IMG/VR virus record: IMGVR_UViG_3300038786_000174
Coordinates: 1 to 23,234 of that record
Origin: a virus
Direction: 5' to 3' (one strand)
DNA: 23,234 nucleotides
The position numbers were made by a program, and so were the translations under genes. The notes beneath the pieces are model-generated. The model made no database searches and was not told the origin of the DNA. It saw only the letters and a list, made by a program, of their open reading frames with translations. This document shows positions 14,860 through 22,183 of this stretch, in pieces; position 1 is the stretch's first letter, and every line of letters begins with the position of its first letter.

Positions 14860-16172
14860 TATAAACTGTGTATATTTGAGTTACTAATTTCATTGGTTTC
14901 CGTAAGTCTCATGTAGTTATAATTAATTTCTAATTTACATTTAGTTCCTTTACCTTCGCCATCCCTAATCTTTAATATTTTTAACCAATATTCATAGCTA
15001 GATCTCATTAAGTCATCTTGTATAATACCTAACATCATATCAGCTGTGTGTGATAGACCTGCAGATTCTGCAACGTCTCCCATTCCAATATCACTAGAAT
15101 TATAGTTATTTCTATTAATCTGAGTTGCTGTTACGATTAACCAACCGTTACGAGTTCCCATTGCTCTTAAATCTTCAGCAATTTGCTTAATCTTTAAGTA
15201 TGTGTTTTCTGAGTTTGGATTTCTAAAGTTTGCAAGAATATTAATATAGTCAATTACAATAGCGCCTAATTTAATTCTTCTTTCTTCTTCGATTTCCTTT
15301 AAATAAGCTTCAATGTCTGGTACTGTTGCTTGTGATGTTGGAAACTGTTTAATAAATAATTGACCAGGTGGTGTTAAACCATCTCCTACATTTTCAATCT
15401 TTCTTTTTATTAAATCACGATTCTTTGCTTTGACATCGTATTCGTTCATCGTAATACTTAATAGATTAGCTCCTATTCTTTTTAAAACCTTAGGAGCTGA
15501 CATTTCCGCTGAGATAAATGTTGTATTAACTCCCATCTTTACAAAATTAGCTGCGTCATTTGCTAAGAATATAGATTTACCAATGTTTTGTTCTCCTACG
15601 TAAACTACTAAAGAACCATCTTTGTCATAACCTCCATTTAAAACTCTATCTAAGAAGTTATAACCAGAACTTACCTTAACACGATCTTCGCTATAGTGAT
15701 CATCTGGATTAAAGAAATCTAATCCAATATCTGAATTAAATGTAATTGCGTTTCTTTCGTTTATTAAAGTTTTTACTTTAGATACAATACTGTCAACGTT
15801 TTCTGGAGATACGTCAGTTGTTTTAACATACTCGATCGTATCCATTAAAGTTCCTTCAAAGTTTCTCCACTTAATCCAGGACTCCATTGTTTGAGTTAAC
15901 CACTCTTCATCATATTGTAATAAATCTACTCTATATAATAGTTCAACTATATTCTCATCAATTTTGCCCTTAACCTTAGGTGATTTTGTAAGAACAACCA
16001 TTTGATCTACTGATGGTGTTTCATGAAATTTTTCATGAAACTTAGATGCTAATGTGTGTAACATTCCGATGTCATCTGATGTATAAAATGACTTCTCAAT
16101 AGTCTCAAAGTATTTAGGCTTTGCTAATGATAATTTAAAAAAAATCTTTTCAAAGTCTGCTCCGAATTTCAT
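14859..16172 (-). CDS. 41: Replicative DNA helicase gp41 (DnaB/RecA-fold)
   Basis: 437 residues; T4 gp41 has 475. The N-terminal 150 residues are a helical domain of the DnaB type. The RecA-like motor has Walker A GEQNIGKS at 193-200, the SAEMS motif at 221-225, Walker B AIVIDYINIL from 304, a VTATQINR sensor at 347-354, and a C-terminal KILKIRDGEGKG with the arginine-finger region. It unwinds DNA ahead of the leading-strand polymerase and works with a primase, which is not seen in this window. It starts 49 bases after the SLOG gene; a weaker GTATATA element lies in that gap. It couples to the next gene by TAATG. Confidence 0.95.
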   Translation of the reverse strand: MKFGADFEKIFFKLSLAKPKYFETIEKSFYTSDDIGMLHTLASKFHEKFHETPSVDQMVVLTKSPKVKGKIDENIVELLYRVDLLQYDEEWLTQTMESWIKWRNFEGTLMDTIEYVKTTDVSPENVDSIVSKVKTLINERNAITFNSDIGLDFFNPDDHYSEDRVKVSSGYNFLDRVLNGGYDKDGSLVVYVGEQNIGKSIFLANDAANFVKMGVNTTFISAEMSAPKVLKRIGANLLSITMNEYDVKAKNRDLIKRKIENVGDGLTPPGQLFIKQFPTSQATVPDIEAYLKEIEEERRIKLGAIVIDYINILANFRNPNSENTYLKIKQIAEDLRAMGTRNGWLIVTATQINRNNYNSSDIGMGDVAESAGLSHTADMMLGIIQDDLMRSSYEYWLKILKIRDGEGKGTKCKLEINYNYMRLTETNEISNSNIHSL

Positions 16173-16221
16173 ATTTATTTTGTTTTATATACATTATTAT
16201 ATTAATAAAATAATGTTAGTT

Positions 16222-16572
16222 TCACTTAAAGTAAATAATTCTAACCTTTAGATTAGCCTTTTCTGCTAAATCGATCATATTTTTAGTTCCTCGACTGTTG
16301 CCATCCCAGAATGCTATTAACGCATCTGCATATTTAGCCATTTCAGCGTTTCTTCGGTACCCTGCACTTTTACCAAACTTATCCCAATCTGCCGGAAATT
16401 GCTTTAATTTATATCCATTATCTTTTGAAAATCTTTCTCCTAGCATATCTGCGCCCTTTGCTGTTCCGCTTACTATTTCAATATCAAGTATTTTCTCTAG
16501 TATCTTGCTACATGATTTATATAGTCTATCGTAATCGCTAAAGTATCTTCCACCTGCTATTATTATTTTCAT
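16222..16572 (-). CDS. SLOG-superfamily protein, DUF2493/YspA-like
   Basis: 116 residues, a single Rossmann-like domain. MKIIIAGGRYFSDY (GGR motif at 7-9), VSGTAKGAD (34-42), a FPADW...GYRRNAEMAKYADALIAF segment (59-88) and GNSRGTKNMI (91-100) are the hallmarks of the DUF2493 branch of the SLOG superfamily. SLOG proteins bind nucleotides or nucleotide-derived ligands; for DUF2493 the ligand is not established to my knowledge. The gene lies 9 bases after a small unknown ORF and 49 bases before gp41, within the recombination-replication operon, so it is probably expressed with it. Binding of a nucleotide-based signal or a salvage role are both possible; the sequence does not decide. Confidence 0.9.
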   Translation of the reverse strand: MKIIIAGGRYFSDYDRLYKSCSKILEKILDIEIVSGTAKGADMLGERFSKDNGYKLKQFPADWDKFGKSAGYRRNAEMAKYADALIAFWDGNSRGTKNMIDLAEKANLKVRIIYFK

Positions 16573-16581
16573 ATTATAAAG

Positions 16582-16893
16582 TTATATGAATGGATTTATT
16601 TTTATTTCATAAGTTTCCTTACCTTCATCAAATTTAGTTTGTTCTATTAAACCTAATTGCATCGCTCTTTTTATACCTTCTGATGCATTGTCATGATTAC
16701 CTTTTGAATGATATCTCATTAAAGCATGTCTTGTAAAGGTTTCTTTTTGCCTATCTGGCCTTCTAACAGCTTCGTTGATAAATATGTATAAAATATCATA
16801 AGCATCAGGAAAAGCTTCTAACTGTTCCTGTATGCCTAGTATATACTTTATTGGTAATTTATCGTCTGTTATGCTATGAATATCTACTTTCAT
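16582..16893 (-). CDS. Small unknown protein coupled to uvsX
   Basis: 103 residues, not recognised. It begins MKVDIHSITDDKLPIKYILG, has helical segments (PDAYDILYIFINEAVRRP) and a C-terminal part with FTRHALMRYHSKGNHDNASE, IKRAMQLGLIEQTK and a final beta-strand pair (ETYEIKINPFI). This layout would suit a small winged-helix fold, but that is only an impression. The ATG shares a base with the UvsX stop (TAATG), so it is translated with the recombinase; a recombination or replication accessory role is inferred from that. It does not look like T4 UvsY (137 residues). Confidence 0.7.
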   Translation of the reverse strand: MKVDIHSITDDKLPIKYILGIQEQLEAFPDAYDILYIFINEAVRRPDRQKETFTRHALMRYHSKGNHDNASEGIKRAMQLGLIEQTKFDEGKETYEIKINPFI

Positions 16894-18008
16894 TAATCTT
16901 CATTATTTTCACTATCCTCTAACATTCCTTCTATATCCATAGTTGATGAATCAGAATTATAGTTAAATATTGGTCTAATATGTTCTTCTATTTTTTCTAA
17001 AACATCTCTTGTAAATACTTTTTCAGTAAAGAAATCTTTATTAGGTACTGTGTGGTCTAAATGATCACATATCCAGCCTCTTGCAGTTGCTTTAGGAGTT
17101 TTAACTTTTTTCTCAATAGTTCCTCTAGTAATTCCACAAATTTCCCATGTTGCGTACTTTTCTAATCCAACGTAAGGATTCATACCTTCACTAAAGTTTA
17201 AGTGAAATTTAATTGGGGTTGGTTTTGCAAATCTATTTTTAGTTGGTTTTGCTGTAACTATAATACCTACTTTATCATCTCCGTTTTTTAACTGTGCTTT
17301 ACCTAACATTAAAACAATTGATGCGGCATATTCTGGACCAGTTCCACCACCTGCTATTTGTTGAGGTATAAAAGACTGTGATTGATATGTATGATTTGTA
17401 AAAATAAATGGAATCTTAAGGTCTGCTAAAGGTGTCATTATAATTCTAAAGATTGACTTAAGAATTTTAGAACGAGTCATGTCTGATTTTTCAGAACCTG
17501 ATGCAGCATCATCGATTTCTTTCCTTGTTGCTAAGTTACCAGCAGAATCTAGAATAATCATAAGTTTAGGAAGTTTTCCTCCGTTATGTTTAATCTCTTG
17601 CATCTTTTGAGTAATAGTAGTAATAGAAGTTCTAAAATCTTGAACAGTATTCATTGGTTGATAATTTACTTTTGTAGTATCAATACCAAATTTAACCATT
17701 TGTTCTTTATCAACAGCTGCTTCAGAATCATAATAAATTACATTGTAACCCATGTTGATTGCTTCTCTAACTGAATTTAATGTAAGGAATGTTTTACCTG
17801 TACCTGATGGTCCTGCTACTGAACTAGATCTGTTATTTGGCCATCCACCAAAAAGTGAACCCGACACACAAGCATTTAAATGATAATTACCTGTGTGAAT
17901 CCATTCAGTAACTTCACTAAAGCTAGATTGATCCATAACGGATCCTAGTGGATTTAGATTAGCTAGTTCTTTATTTAAATCTGTAAATGTAAAATCTTTT
18001 TTAGCCAT
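16893..18008 (-). CDS. uvsX: UvsX recombinase (RecA-like)
   Basis: 371 residues; T4 UvsX has 391. It shows Walker A GPSGTGKT at 66-73, the YDSEAAVDKE segment at 93-102, Walker B LMIILDSAGN at 149-158, the DNA-binding loop region around PFIFTNHTYQSQSFIPQQIAGGGTGPEYAA, and an acidic C-terminal tail (IEGMLEDSENNED) as in T4 UvsX. It forms filaments on single-stranded DNA and drives strand invasion for recombination-dependent replication. It follows two tiny ORFs behind the polymerase gene and couples to the next small ORF at TAATG. The leader is ACAATAAATA with no Shine-Dalgarno sequence. Confidence 0.95.
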   Translation of the reverse strand: MAKKDFTFTDLNKELANLNPLGSVMDQSSFSEVTEWIHTGNYHLNACVSGSLFGGWPNNRSSSVAGPSGTGKTFLTLNSVREAINMGYNVIYYDSEAAVDKEQMVKFGIDTTKVNYQPMNTVQDFRTSITTITQKMQEIKHNGGKLPKLMIILDSAGNLATRKEIDDAASGSEKSDMTRSKILKSIFRIIMTPLADLKIPFIFTNHTYQSQSFIPQQIAGGGTGPEYAASIVLMLGKAQLKNGDDKVGIIVTAKPTKNRFAKPTPIKFHLNFSEGMNPYVGLEKYATWEICGITRGTIEKKVKTPKATARGWICDHLDHTVPNKDFFTEKVFTRDVLEKIEEHIRPIFNYNSDSSTMDIEGMLEDSENNED

Positions 18009-18011
18009 TAT

Positions 18012-18194
18012 TTATTGTTTATTTTTTATTCTCATTTTTTCAAGAACTTCTAAAAGATCTGTTGTTTCTTCTTGAATATCTGACATTTGATTCTTTAGAA
18101 TTGATAATCTAGAAAACACCTTTTGATAATCTAATACCTGTTCTCTTTGCTCTTCTGTTAAACCTTCCGTAATTTTCTTAGGATCTATTTCCAT
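18012..18194 (-). CDS. Small coiled-coil protein upstream of uvsX
   Basis: 60 residues, not recognised. After MEIDPKKITEGLTEEQREQV it is a single predicted helix with heptad-like spacing (VFSRLSILKNQMSDIQEETT, then DLLEVLEKMRIKN). It overlaps the end of the preceding ORF by 17 bases and stops three bases before the uvsX ATG, so it is packed into the operon and probably co-translated. A role as partner of the recombinase or polymerase is only suggested by position. Confidence 0.65.
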   Translation of the reverse strand: MEIDPKKITEGLTEEQREQVLDYQKVFSRLSILKNQMSDIQEETTDLLEVLEKMRIKNKQ

Positions 18195-18369
18195 ATCTTG
18201 CTATATCTTCTAGTATTGTTACTTGATTCTTATCTTTTTTAATAACATCCTTTGTGTTATTCAATGTTTCTTTACTATTAATAAATTCTCGAATAGATTC
18301 GCCAAGCTTCATATTGTTTGACTGATTATTAACAAGGTGCTTTACTGCTTCATAAAATTCATTGTTCAT
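18178..18369 (-). CDS. Small unknown protein after the polymerase gene
   Basis: 63 residues, not recognised: helical, Asn/Lys/Glu-rich (MNNEFYEAVKHLVNNQSNNM, later KDVIKKDKNQVTILEDIARY). It begins 4 bases after the polymerase stop and overlaps the next small ORF by 17 bases. Tight spacing on both sides supports a real gene; the sequence gives no function. Confidence 0.62.
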   Translation of the reverse strand: MNNEFYEAVKHLVNNQSNNMKLGESIREFINSKETLNNTKDVIKKDKNQVTILEDIARYGNRS

Positions 18370-18373
18370 ATGT

Positions 18374-19576
18374 TTAAAATAAAGAGGTTGAGTAAATTAA
18401 ATTTCTATTTAGTAGTTGCAAACCAGATGCCCTTAATACTCTGTTTAAAGGATCTATTACACTTTTTTCAAATTGTATCTCATAGTCTACTTCAGGTGCA
18501 ATTTCATAAGGATGTTCTCCTGGCATATATGCAAACATGTCTGATACTGTGTGCTTACAATTATATAATTTTAGCTTTTCTCCATTACCTAACATTTTAT
18601 ACTTATTCTTGTATTTTGGATTAGTATTCATTAAGAAATTATAAAATCCTGCTGCTCTTACGTTAGGCGGACATTTAAGTCCGATCTGAAATTCAGTAGT
18701 ATCATCTACAATATACTTCTCTATATTGTTTGTCCTTTTGTTAAATGCTATCTGATCTATATCGGCAAGTCTAAACTCCTTCTTACATTTTTTAAGATAT
18801 TCAACAAGTTTCTTTAAAAGAATTGATGTTGGTTTTTCAGAAAGAACTAGTTCAAGTGCTTCTGTTAAATGCTTACGTGCAAGTGCTGGTGTAGAACTTT
18901 GTATTGTATCAAATCCAATAGTTTTGATCTTTTTAAGAGAAGGGTATCTATCATTCTCGTCTAATTTATCTTCCCATGCTATATTTTGTAAGTATTTCTT
19001 TTTTGCTAACCATATACCAGAGTATGCTATTGTTTCCATATCAAAATACAAAAAGTTATCTGTATTTGTTGTTTCTGAATATTTCTGCATACATTTCGAT
19101 ATATAATCTTTGATTCTAAAGTTATACAGCTCCATGATAAATTTATCTATAGTAAGCTTATCTTCACCTAACCATTCGATAGATTCATACATTTCTTCAA
19201 ACTGAACGTAACATGAATCAGTGTCAATATATACAACAGATGGTCTGACTAATTTTTGTTTTACATTAATGTTAAAGTGAGCATGAGCCTTCTTATCTTT
19301 TGGCCAGAATTCTTGAAAATACTTATTTAATATCTTTTCAGAATATAGAATAGCAGATTGACCTTGTAATGTAATTGATTCTGCTATTTCTATATCGAAG
19401 AAGTGAAACCATTTATTTCCAAATGCACCGTAAATAGAGTTTAATGTTACCTTAACTGCTTGTTCATATGCAGTATACTTTGCAGATAATTGCTCGTAAT
19501 GATCTATTAATAATATAGTTTCATCATTAGTAAGCTCTTCTTCCGGTTTTTCTATTAATAGTTCTATATCAGTCAT
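18374..19576 (-). CDS. 43: DNA polymerase family B, C-terminal half only (split gp43)
   Basis: 400 residues that match only the C-terminal part of T4 gp43 (898 residues). Motif B is at 42-50 (KVTLNSIYG) followed by AFGNKWFHFFDIEIAESITL (T4 ALGNRWFRYYDLRNATAITT). Motif C is VYIDTDS at 115-121, the KKKY element is at 192-195, and IKTIGFDTIQSSTPALARK matches T4 LKIMGLETQKSSTPKAVQK. The exonuclease domain and palm motif A are missing. The start lies 7 bases after the clamp gene stop, so the N-terminal part cannot be adjacent and must be elsewhere in the genome if the enzyme is functional. The C-terminus ends YSTSLF, like the clamp-binding SLFDMFDF of T4 gp43. Frames in this region are intact; there is no sign of decay. 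Confidence 0.93.
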   Translation of the reverse strand: MTDIELLIEKPEEELTNDETILLIDHYEQLSAKYTAYEQAVKVTLNSIYGAFGNKWFHFFDIEIAESITLQGQSAILYSEKILNKYFQEFWPKDKKAHAHFNINVKQKLVRPSVVYIDTDSCYVQFEEMYESIEWLGEDKLTIDKFIMELYNFRIKDYISKCMQKYSETTNTDNFLYFDMETIAYSGIWLAKKKYLQNIAWEDKLDENDRYPSLKKIKTIGFDTIQSSTPALARKHLTEALELVLSEKPTSILLKKLVEYLKKCKKEFRLADIDQIAFNKRTNNIEKYIVDDTTEFQIGLKCPPNVRAAGFYNFLMNTNPKYKNKYKMLGNGEKLKLYNCKHTVSDMFAYMPGEHPYEIAPEVDYEIQFEKSVIDPLNRVLRASGLQLLNRNLIYSTSLF

Positions 19577-19583
19577 TTATTTA

Positions 19584-20339
19584 TTATTCAGCGGTTTGAC
19601 AAGTTGCAATAGTTAATAATGTCTCAGAGTCATTTGACCTTAATACAACACGATTATCTAATACATTCGCTGTATAGTCTTCTTTGTCTAATAAATTTAA
19701 GTATTTTTTAAATAGTGTAACTTTTTTGCCCTTTGTTCCTTCATAATCTGGAGTAACTAACATATTGTATGTTTTACCAGTTAACTTAACTCCCTTTCCA
19801 TTTGCTTCTATAGAGAAAGTTTCTTCTTTATCTAATCCGAAAAGTGATTTAACCTTTGTTAATGTGGCGATATCCATCTCAAATTTAAAGTTGGCTTCGC
19901 TTACATCAAAAATAGTTGTGATTTGAGAATCAGTAAGATCCTTATATCCTAATGAAGGTTCTGAACAAGATAATTTAATTTCTAACTCGTCATTAAAGAT
20001 ACGGAAACTAGATGCTACGAAGTCCTCGTCATTCTCAATGAATTCAATTTCACCTTGAATAGAATCATATTCAAATTGTTTGAATGCGTCTGTTAGCTTC
20101 TGTGCGTCAAAGAAAGCAATTTTAAGTTCTTTGTCTGTTGTAATTGCTCCTTCTTCAATTTGAAATAATTGACTAACTGGAAGTCTGTGATGTTTTACTG
20201 CATCTCTTTGTGGTAAATAAGCAGATGCTTGAACAATACCATCTTTGATTTTAAAGTAAACGAATGAATCAATTACCTTTAACCTGTTAATAAAGCTAAC
20301 AAAATTAGATTGATCTACTTTTTTAATTGTGATTTTCAT
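19584..20339 (-). CDS. 45: Sliding clamp (DNA polymerase processivity factor), gp45-like
   Basis: 251 residues; T4 gp45 has 228. MKITIKKVDQSNFVSFINRL, KDGIVQASAYLPQRDAVKHH and the repeated beta-alpha-beta pattern with KLTDAFKQFEYDSIQGEIEF and IATLTKVKSLFGLDKEETFS fit a two-domain T4-type clamp protomer. The ring tethers the polymerase and, in T4, is the mobile activator of late transcription through gp55 and gp33. It is the first gene after the structured intergenic stretch and is followed 7 bases later by the polymerase half. A TTGAAA-N18-TATAAT promoter precedes it. The family call is good; the fold was judged from motif spacing and context. Confidence 0.88.
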   Translation of the reverse strand: MKITIKKVDQSNFVSFINRLKVIDSFVYFKIKDGIVQASAYLPQRDAVKHHRLPVSQLFQIEEGAITTDKELKIAFFDAQKLTDAFKQFEYDSIQGEIEFIENDEDFVASSFRIFNDELEIKLSCSEPSLGYKDLTDSQITTIFDVSEANFKFEMDIATLTKVKSLFGLDKEETFSIEANGKGVKLTGKTYNMLVTPDYEGTKGKKVTLFKKYLNLLDKEDYTANVLDNRVVLRSNDSETLLTIATCQTAE

Positions 20340-20365
20340 ATTTTTCTGTGTTTAATACAATATTT

Positions 20366-20373
20366 TATTTATA
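20366..20373 (-). promoter_or_regulatory. Exact T4-type late box TATAAATA before the clamp gene
   Basis: The minus strand reads CCTATAAATAAAATATTG, 27 bases before the clamp ATG. It matches the T4 late consensus exactly but differs from the GATATATA boxes of the structural genes here. In such AT-rich DNA it may be chance. Confidence 0.3.
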
Positions 20374-20376
20374 GGT

Positions 20377-20406
20377 ATTATAACAATAAATTACACAAAG
20401 TTTCAA
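20377..20406 (-). promoter_or_regulatory. Sigma-70-like promoter for the clamp-polymerase-recombination operon
   Basis: On the minus strand TTGAAA (20401-20406) is followed after exactly 18 bases by TATAAT (20377-20382), 37 bases before the clamp ATG and immediately after the terminator hairpins. I did not find the Bacteroidota -7 motif TAnnTTTG here. It would serve the long run of genes from 20339 to 11611. Confidence 0.5.
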
Positions 20407-20433
20407 AAAAACTCACATAAATTAATAAGTGAG
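20405..20433 (-). terminator. Weak hairpin with seven-T tract
   Basis: The minus strand has CTCAC (20429-20433), a 12-base AT loop and GTGAG (20412-20416), followed by TTTTTTT (20411-20405). The five-bp stem is weak alone but acts behind a stronger hairpin, and its T-tract abuts the promoter of the clamp operon. Confidence 0.5.
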
Positions 20434-20443
20434 GTTTGATTTT

Positions 20444-20481
20444 AAAAAAGTGATGCCAGGAAGTAGCGAACCCCTGGCATC
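20444..20481 (-). terminator. Strong 9-bp hairpin terminator after nrdA
   Basis: The minus strand has GATGCCAGG, a 12-base loop GGTTCGCTACTT, CCTGGCATC, then AC and TTTTTT (20449-20444). The stem is perfect and GC-rich compared with the surroundings. It ends the nrdB-nrdA transcript before the clamp promoter. The loop is unusually rich in defined sequence for a terminator. Confidence 0.75.
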
Positions 20482-20484
20482 TTT

Positions 20485-20534
20485 CCGAAAACTAGTTTCG
20501 GTCCTAAGAGTGGTCTTCAAACCACCGTTTTTTT
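20485..20534. other. Two further hairpins between nrdA and the terminator (structured element)
   Basis: CCGAAA/TTTCGG (20485-20490 and 20496-20501, loop of five) and GTGGT/ACCAC (20510-20514 and 20521-20525, loop of six). Read on the plus strand, the second is followed by CG and seven Ts (20528-20534), so it could also terminate plus-strand transcription. With the hairpin at 20452-20481 they form a string of three stems in about 75 bases, more GC-rich than the rest. They may be a processed 3' end, a bidirectional terminator or a small RNA. Confidence 0.6.
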
Positions 20535-20542
20535 AATTACAT

Positions 20543-22168
20543 TTAACCTTCACAAGATGGACAATAATTTATGTCTCTAGCAAAAGATTGTGCTGAACTT
20601 TGACTAAATTGATAGTATAAAGTTTTTACACCTTCTTCGTGTGCATATAAATATAATGTATTAATATCCTTTGCAGAAACGCTAGGGTGTATCATTATAT
20701 TTAACGATTGCGATTGATCTATAAATTTTTGTCTTTGTGCTGCTTGTAATATTAGTTCCTTTGGAGATATCTCAACGAATGATTTAAAAACTTCTTTAGT
20801 TGGAAAATCTAAATGTTGAACGCTTCCGTCTCTTTGCAAGATCCCTTCCCATGTTTTTGGTGTATTTAAATCATACTTAATTAACTCTTTAATAAGAAAT
20901 GGATTTTTATATACTGTTTTTGATTTAGCTAAATCCTTAATAAAATAATTAGATTTAATCGGCTCAATTCCCATTGAAACTTGACCTAATATAAAAGAAC
21001 TAGATTTAGTAGGGGCAACTGCAAGTAATGTTGTATTTGCAAAACCCGGTCTAATTGATCTATATCCTTTTTCGTCATGTAACCATTTAGATGCTACTTC
21101 ACTTCTTTCTTTTAGTGTTGAAAATATTTCATGATTAAGTGCCTTTGATTGTAAAGAATCAAATTCAATTAATTTAGATTGAAATAATGAATGGTAGCCA
21201 AGAACACCTAAACCAAGTGCTCTGTGTTGTTCAGCAAATCTATGTGCTCTTGCCATTCCTGGAAGATTTGTAGATTTCTTAACAAATTCATCCATTACTG
21301 CGTTTAAGAAAAGCGTATATGTTTCTATCGCGTCAGTATCTTTAATTTCATCCCAGTGTAATAGATTAATAGATCCTAAACAACATACAAAAGAATTAAA
21401 AGAATCTGTTGGTAATTGTATTTCACTACATAGGTTTGAAGCTGTTATATCTAGTCCTAATTCTTTATAAGGAGAATTATTATTAGAATTATCTTTAAAC
21501 ATTATATATGGAAATCCAAATTCATTACGCTTTTGAATAATTTTAGCCCATATTTTACGTTTAGCAGCGTCTCCATCTTTCATTTCTGCAATCCAAGCAT
21601 CAGTTACTGTAACTCCAAATTGTAAATTTTGAATAGGATTACCTTCACTACCGATATCTAGAAATTCTAAAATATCATCATGTTCTACTGGTAACCATGC
21701 AGCACATGCGCCTCTTCTTGCTTCAGATTGTTTACATACATCAACTGTAGTATCATACATTCTTGCATAGTGTACTGGTCCATCTGCTGTTCCTCCTGTT
21801 GAGATTGAAGTTCCTCTTGATCTAATGTTTCCTAAAAATACAGAAGTTCCACCACCATATTTAGACATCATTCCAATTTCTCTACTACCATTTAAAATAC
21901 TATCTAAGGTATCGTCTACGTTAGATCCATAACAACTAACTGGTAATCCTTTATCCTTTCCAAAGTTTATCCAAACTGGCGTTGATAAACTATAAAAACC
22001 TCTAGTCATATAGTCTTCAAACTTCTTAGCAAAGCCGTCAATTTTTAAATATCTCTCTGCTGTATTTGCTACATCTTTAATTCTTTGTTCAGGCGTTTCA
22101 TCAATATATCCTCTTGAAAGAAACTGTCTACTATCTTCATTAAGCCAATAATTCTTCTCGTATTTCAT
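20543..22168 (-). CDS. nrdA: Ribonucleotide reductase large subunit, class I NrdA, compact form
   Basis: 541 residues, against about 750-760 in E. coli and T4. Essential residues are present: Cys79 (PVSCYG), the Asn245-Cys247-Glu249 triad (NLCSEI) with the thiyl-radical cysteine, the partner cysteine at 262/263 (FVCCLG), Tyr518-Tyr519 (TLYYQFS) of the radical path, and a C-terminal CPSC (536-539) for reduction by thioredoxin or glutaredoxin. The N-terminal ATP-cone is absent: the protein begins close to the catalytic domain. It reduces ribonucleoside diphosphates for phage DNA synthesis with NrdB, encoded just upstream. Lack of the cone suggests no dATP shut-off at the activity site. The leader is ACAAACAAACACATATG with no Shine-Dalgarno sequence. 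Confidence 0.95.
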   Translation of the reverse strand: MKYEKNYWLNEDSRQFLSRGYIDETPEQRIKDVANTAERYLKIDGFAKKFEDYMTRGFYSLSTPVWINFGKDKGLPVSCYGSNVDDTLDSILNGSREIGMMSKYGGGTSVFLGNIRSRGTSISTGGTADGPVHYARMYDTTVDVCKQSEARRGACAAWLPVEHDDILEFLDIGSEGNPIQNLQFGVTVTDAWIAEMKDGDAAKRKIWAKIIQKRNEFGFPYIMFKDNSNNNSPYKELGLDITASNLCSEIQLPTDSFNSFVCCLGSINLLHWDEIKDTDAIETYTLFLNAVMDEFVKKSTNLPGMARAHRFAEQHRALGLGVLGYHSLFQSKLIEFDSLQSKALNHEIFSTLKERSEVASKWLHDEKGYRSIRPGFANTTLLAVAPTKSSSFILGQVSMGIEPIKSNYFIKDLAKSKTVYKNPFLIKELIKYDLNTPKTWEGILQRDGSVQHLDFPTKEVFKSFVEISPKELILQAAQRQKFIDQSQSLNIMIHPSVSAKDINTLYLYAHEEGVKTLYYQFSQSSAQSFARDINYCPSCEG

Positions 22169-22183
22169 ATGTGTTTGTTTGTT

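Noticed and set aside
18337-18624. 95-residue plus-strand reading frame
   Set aside because: It is antisense to the polymerase gene and the start of the next ORF, hydrophobic with a composition typical of a shadow frame.
20450-20535. tRNA-like or preQ1-riboswitch-like element
   Set aside because: One stem-loop (GTGGT CTTCAA ACCAC) recalls an anticodon arm, and the GGTTCGCTAC loop recalls preQ1-I, but there is no acceptor or D/T arm pairing and no downstream AAAAAACUA pseudoknot strand, and it follows rather than leads a gene.
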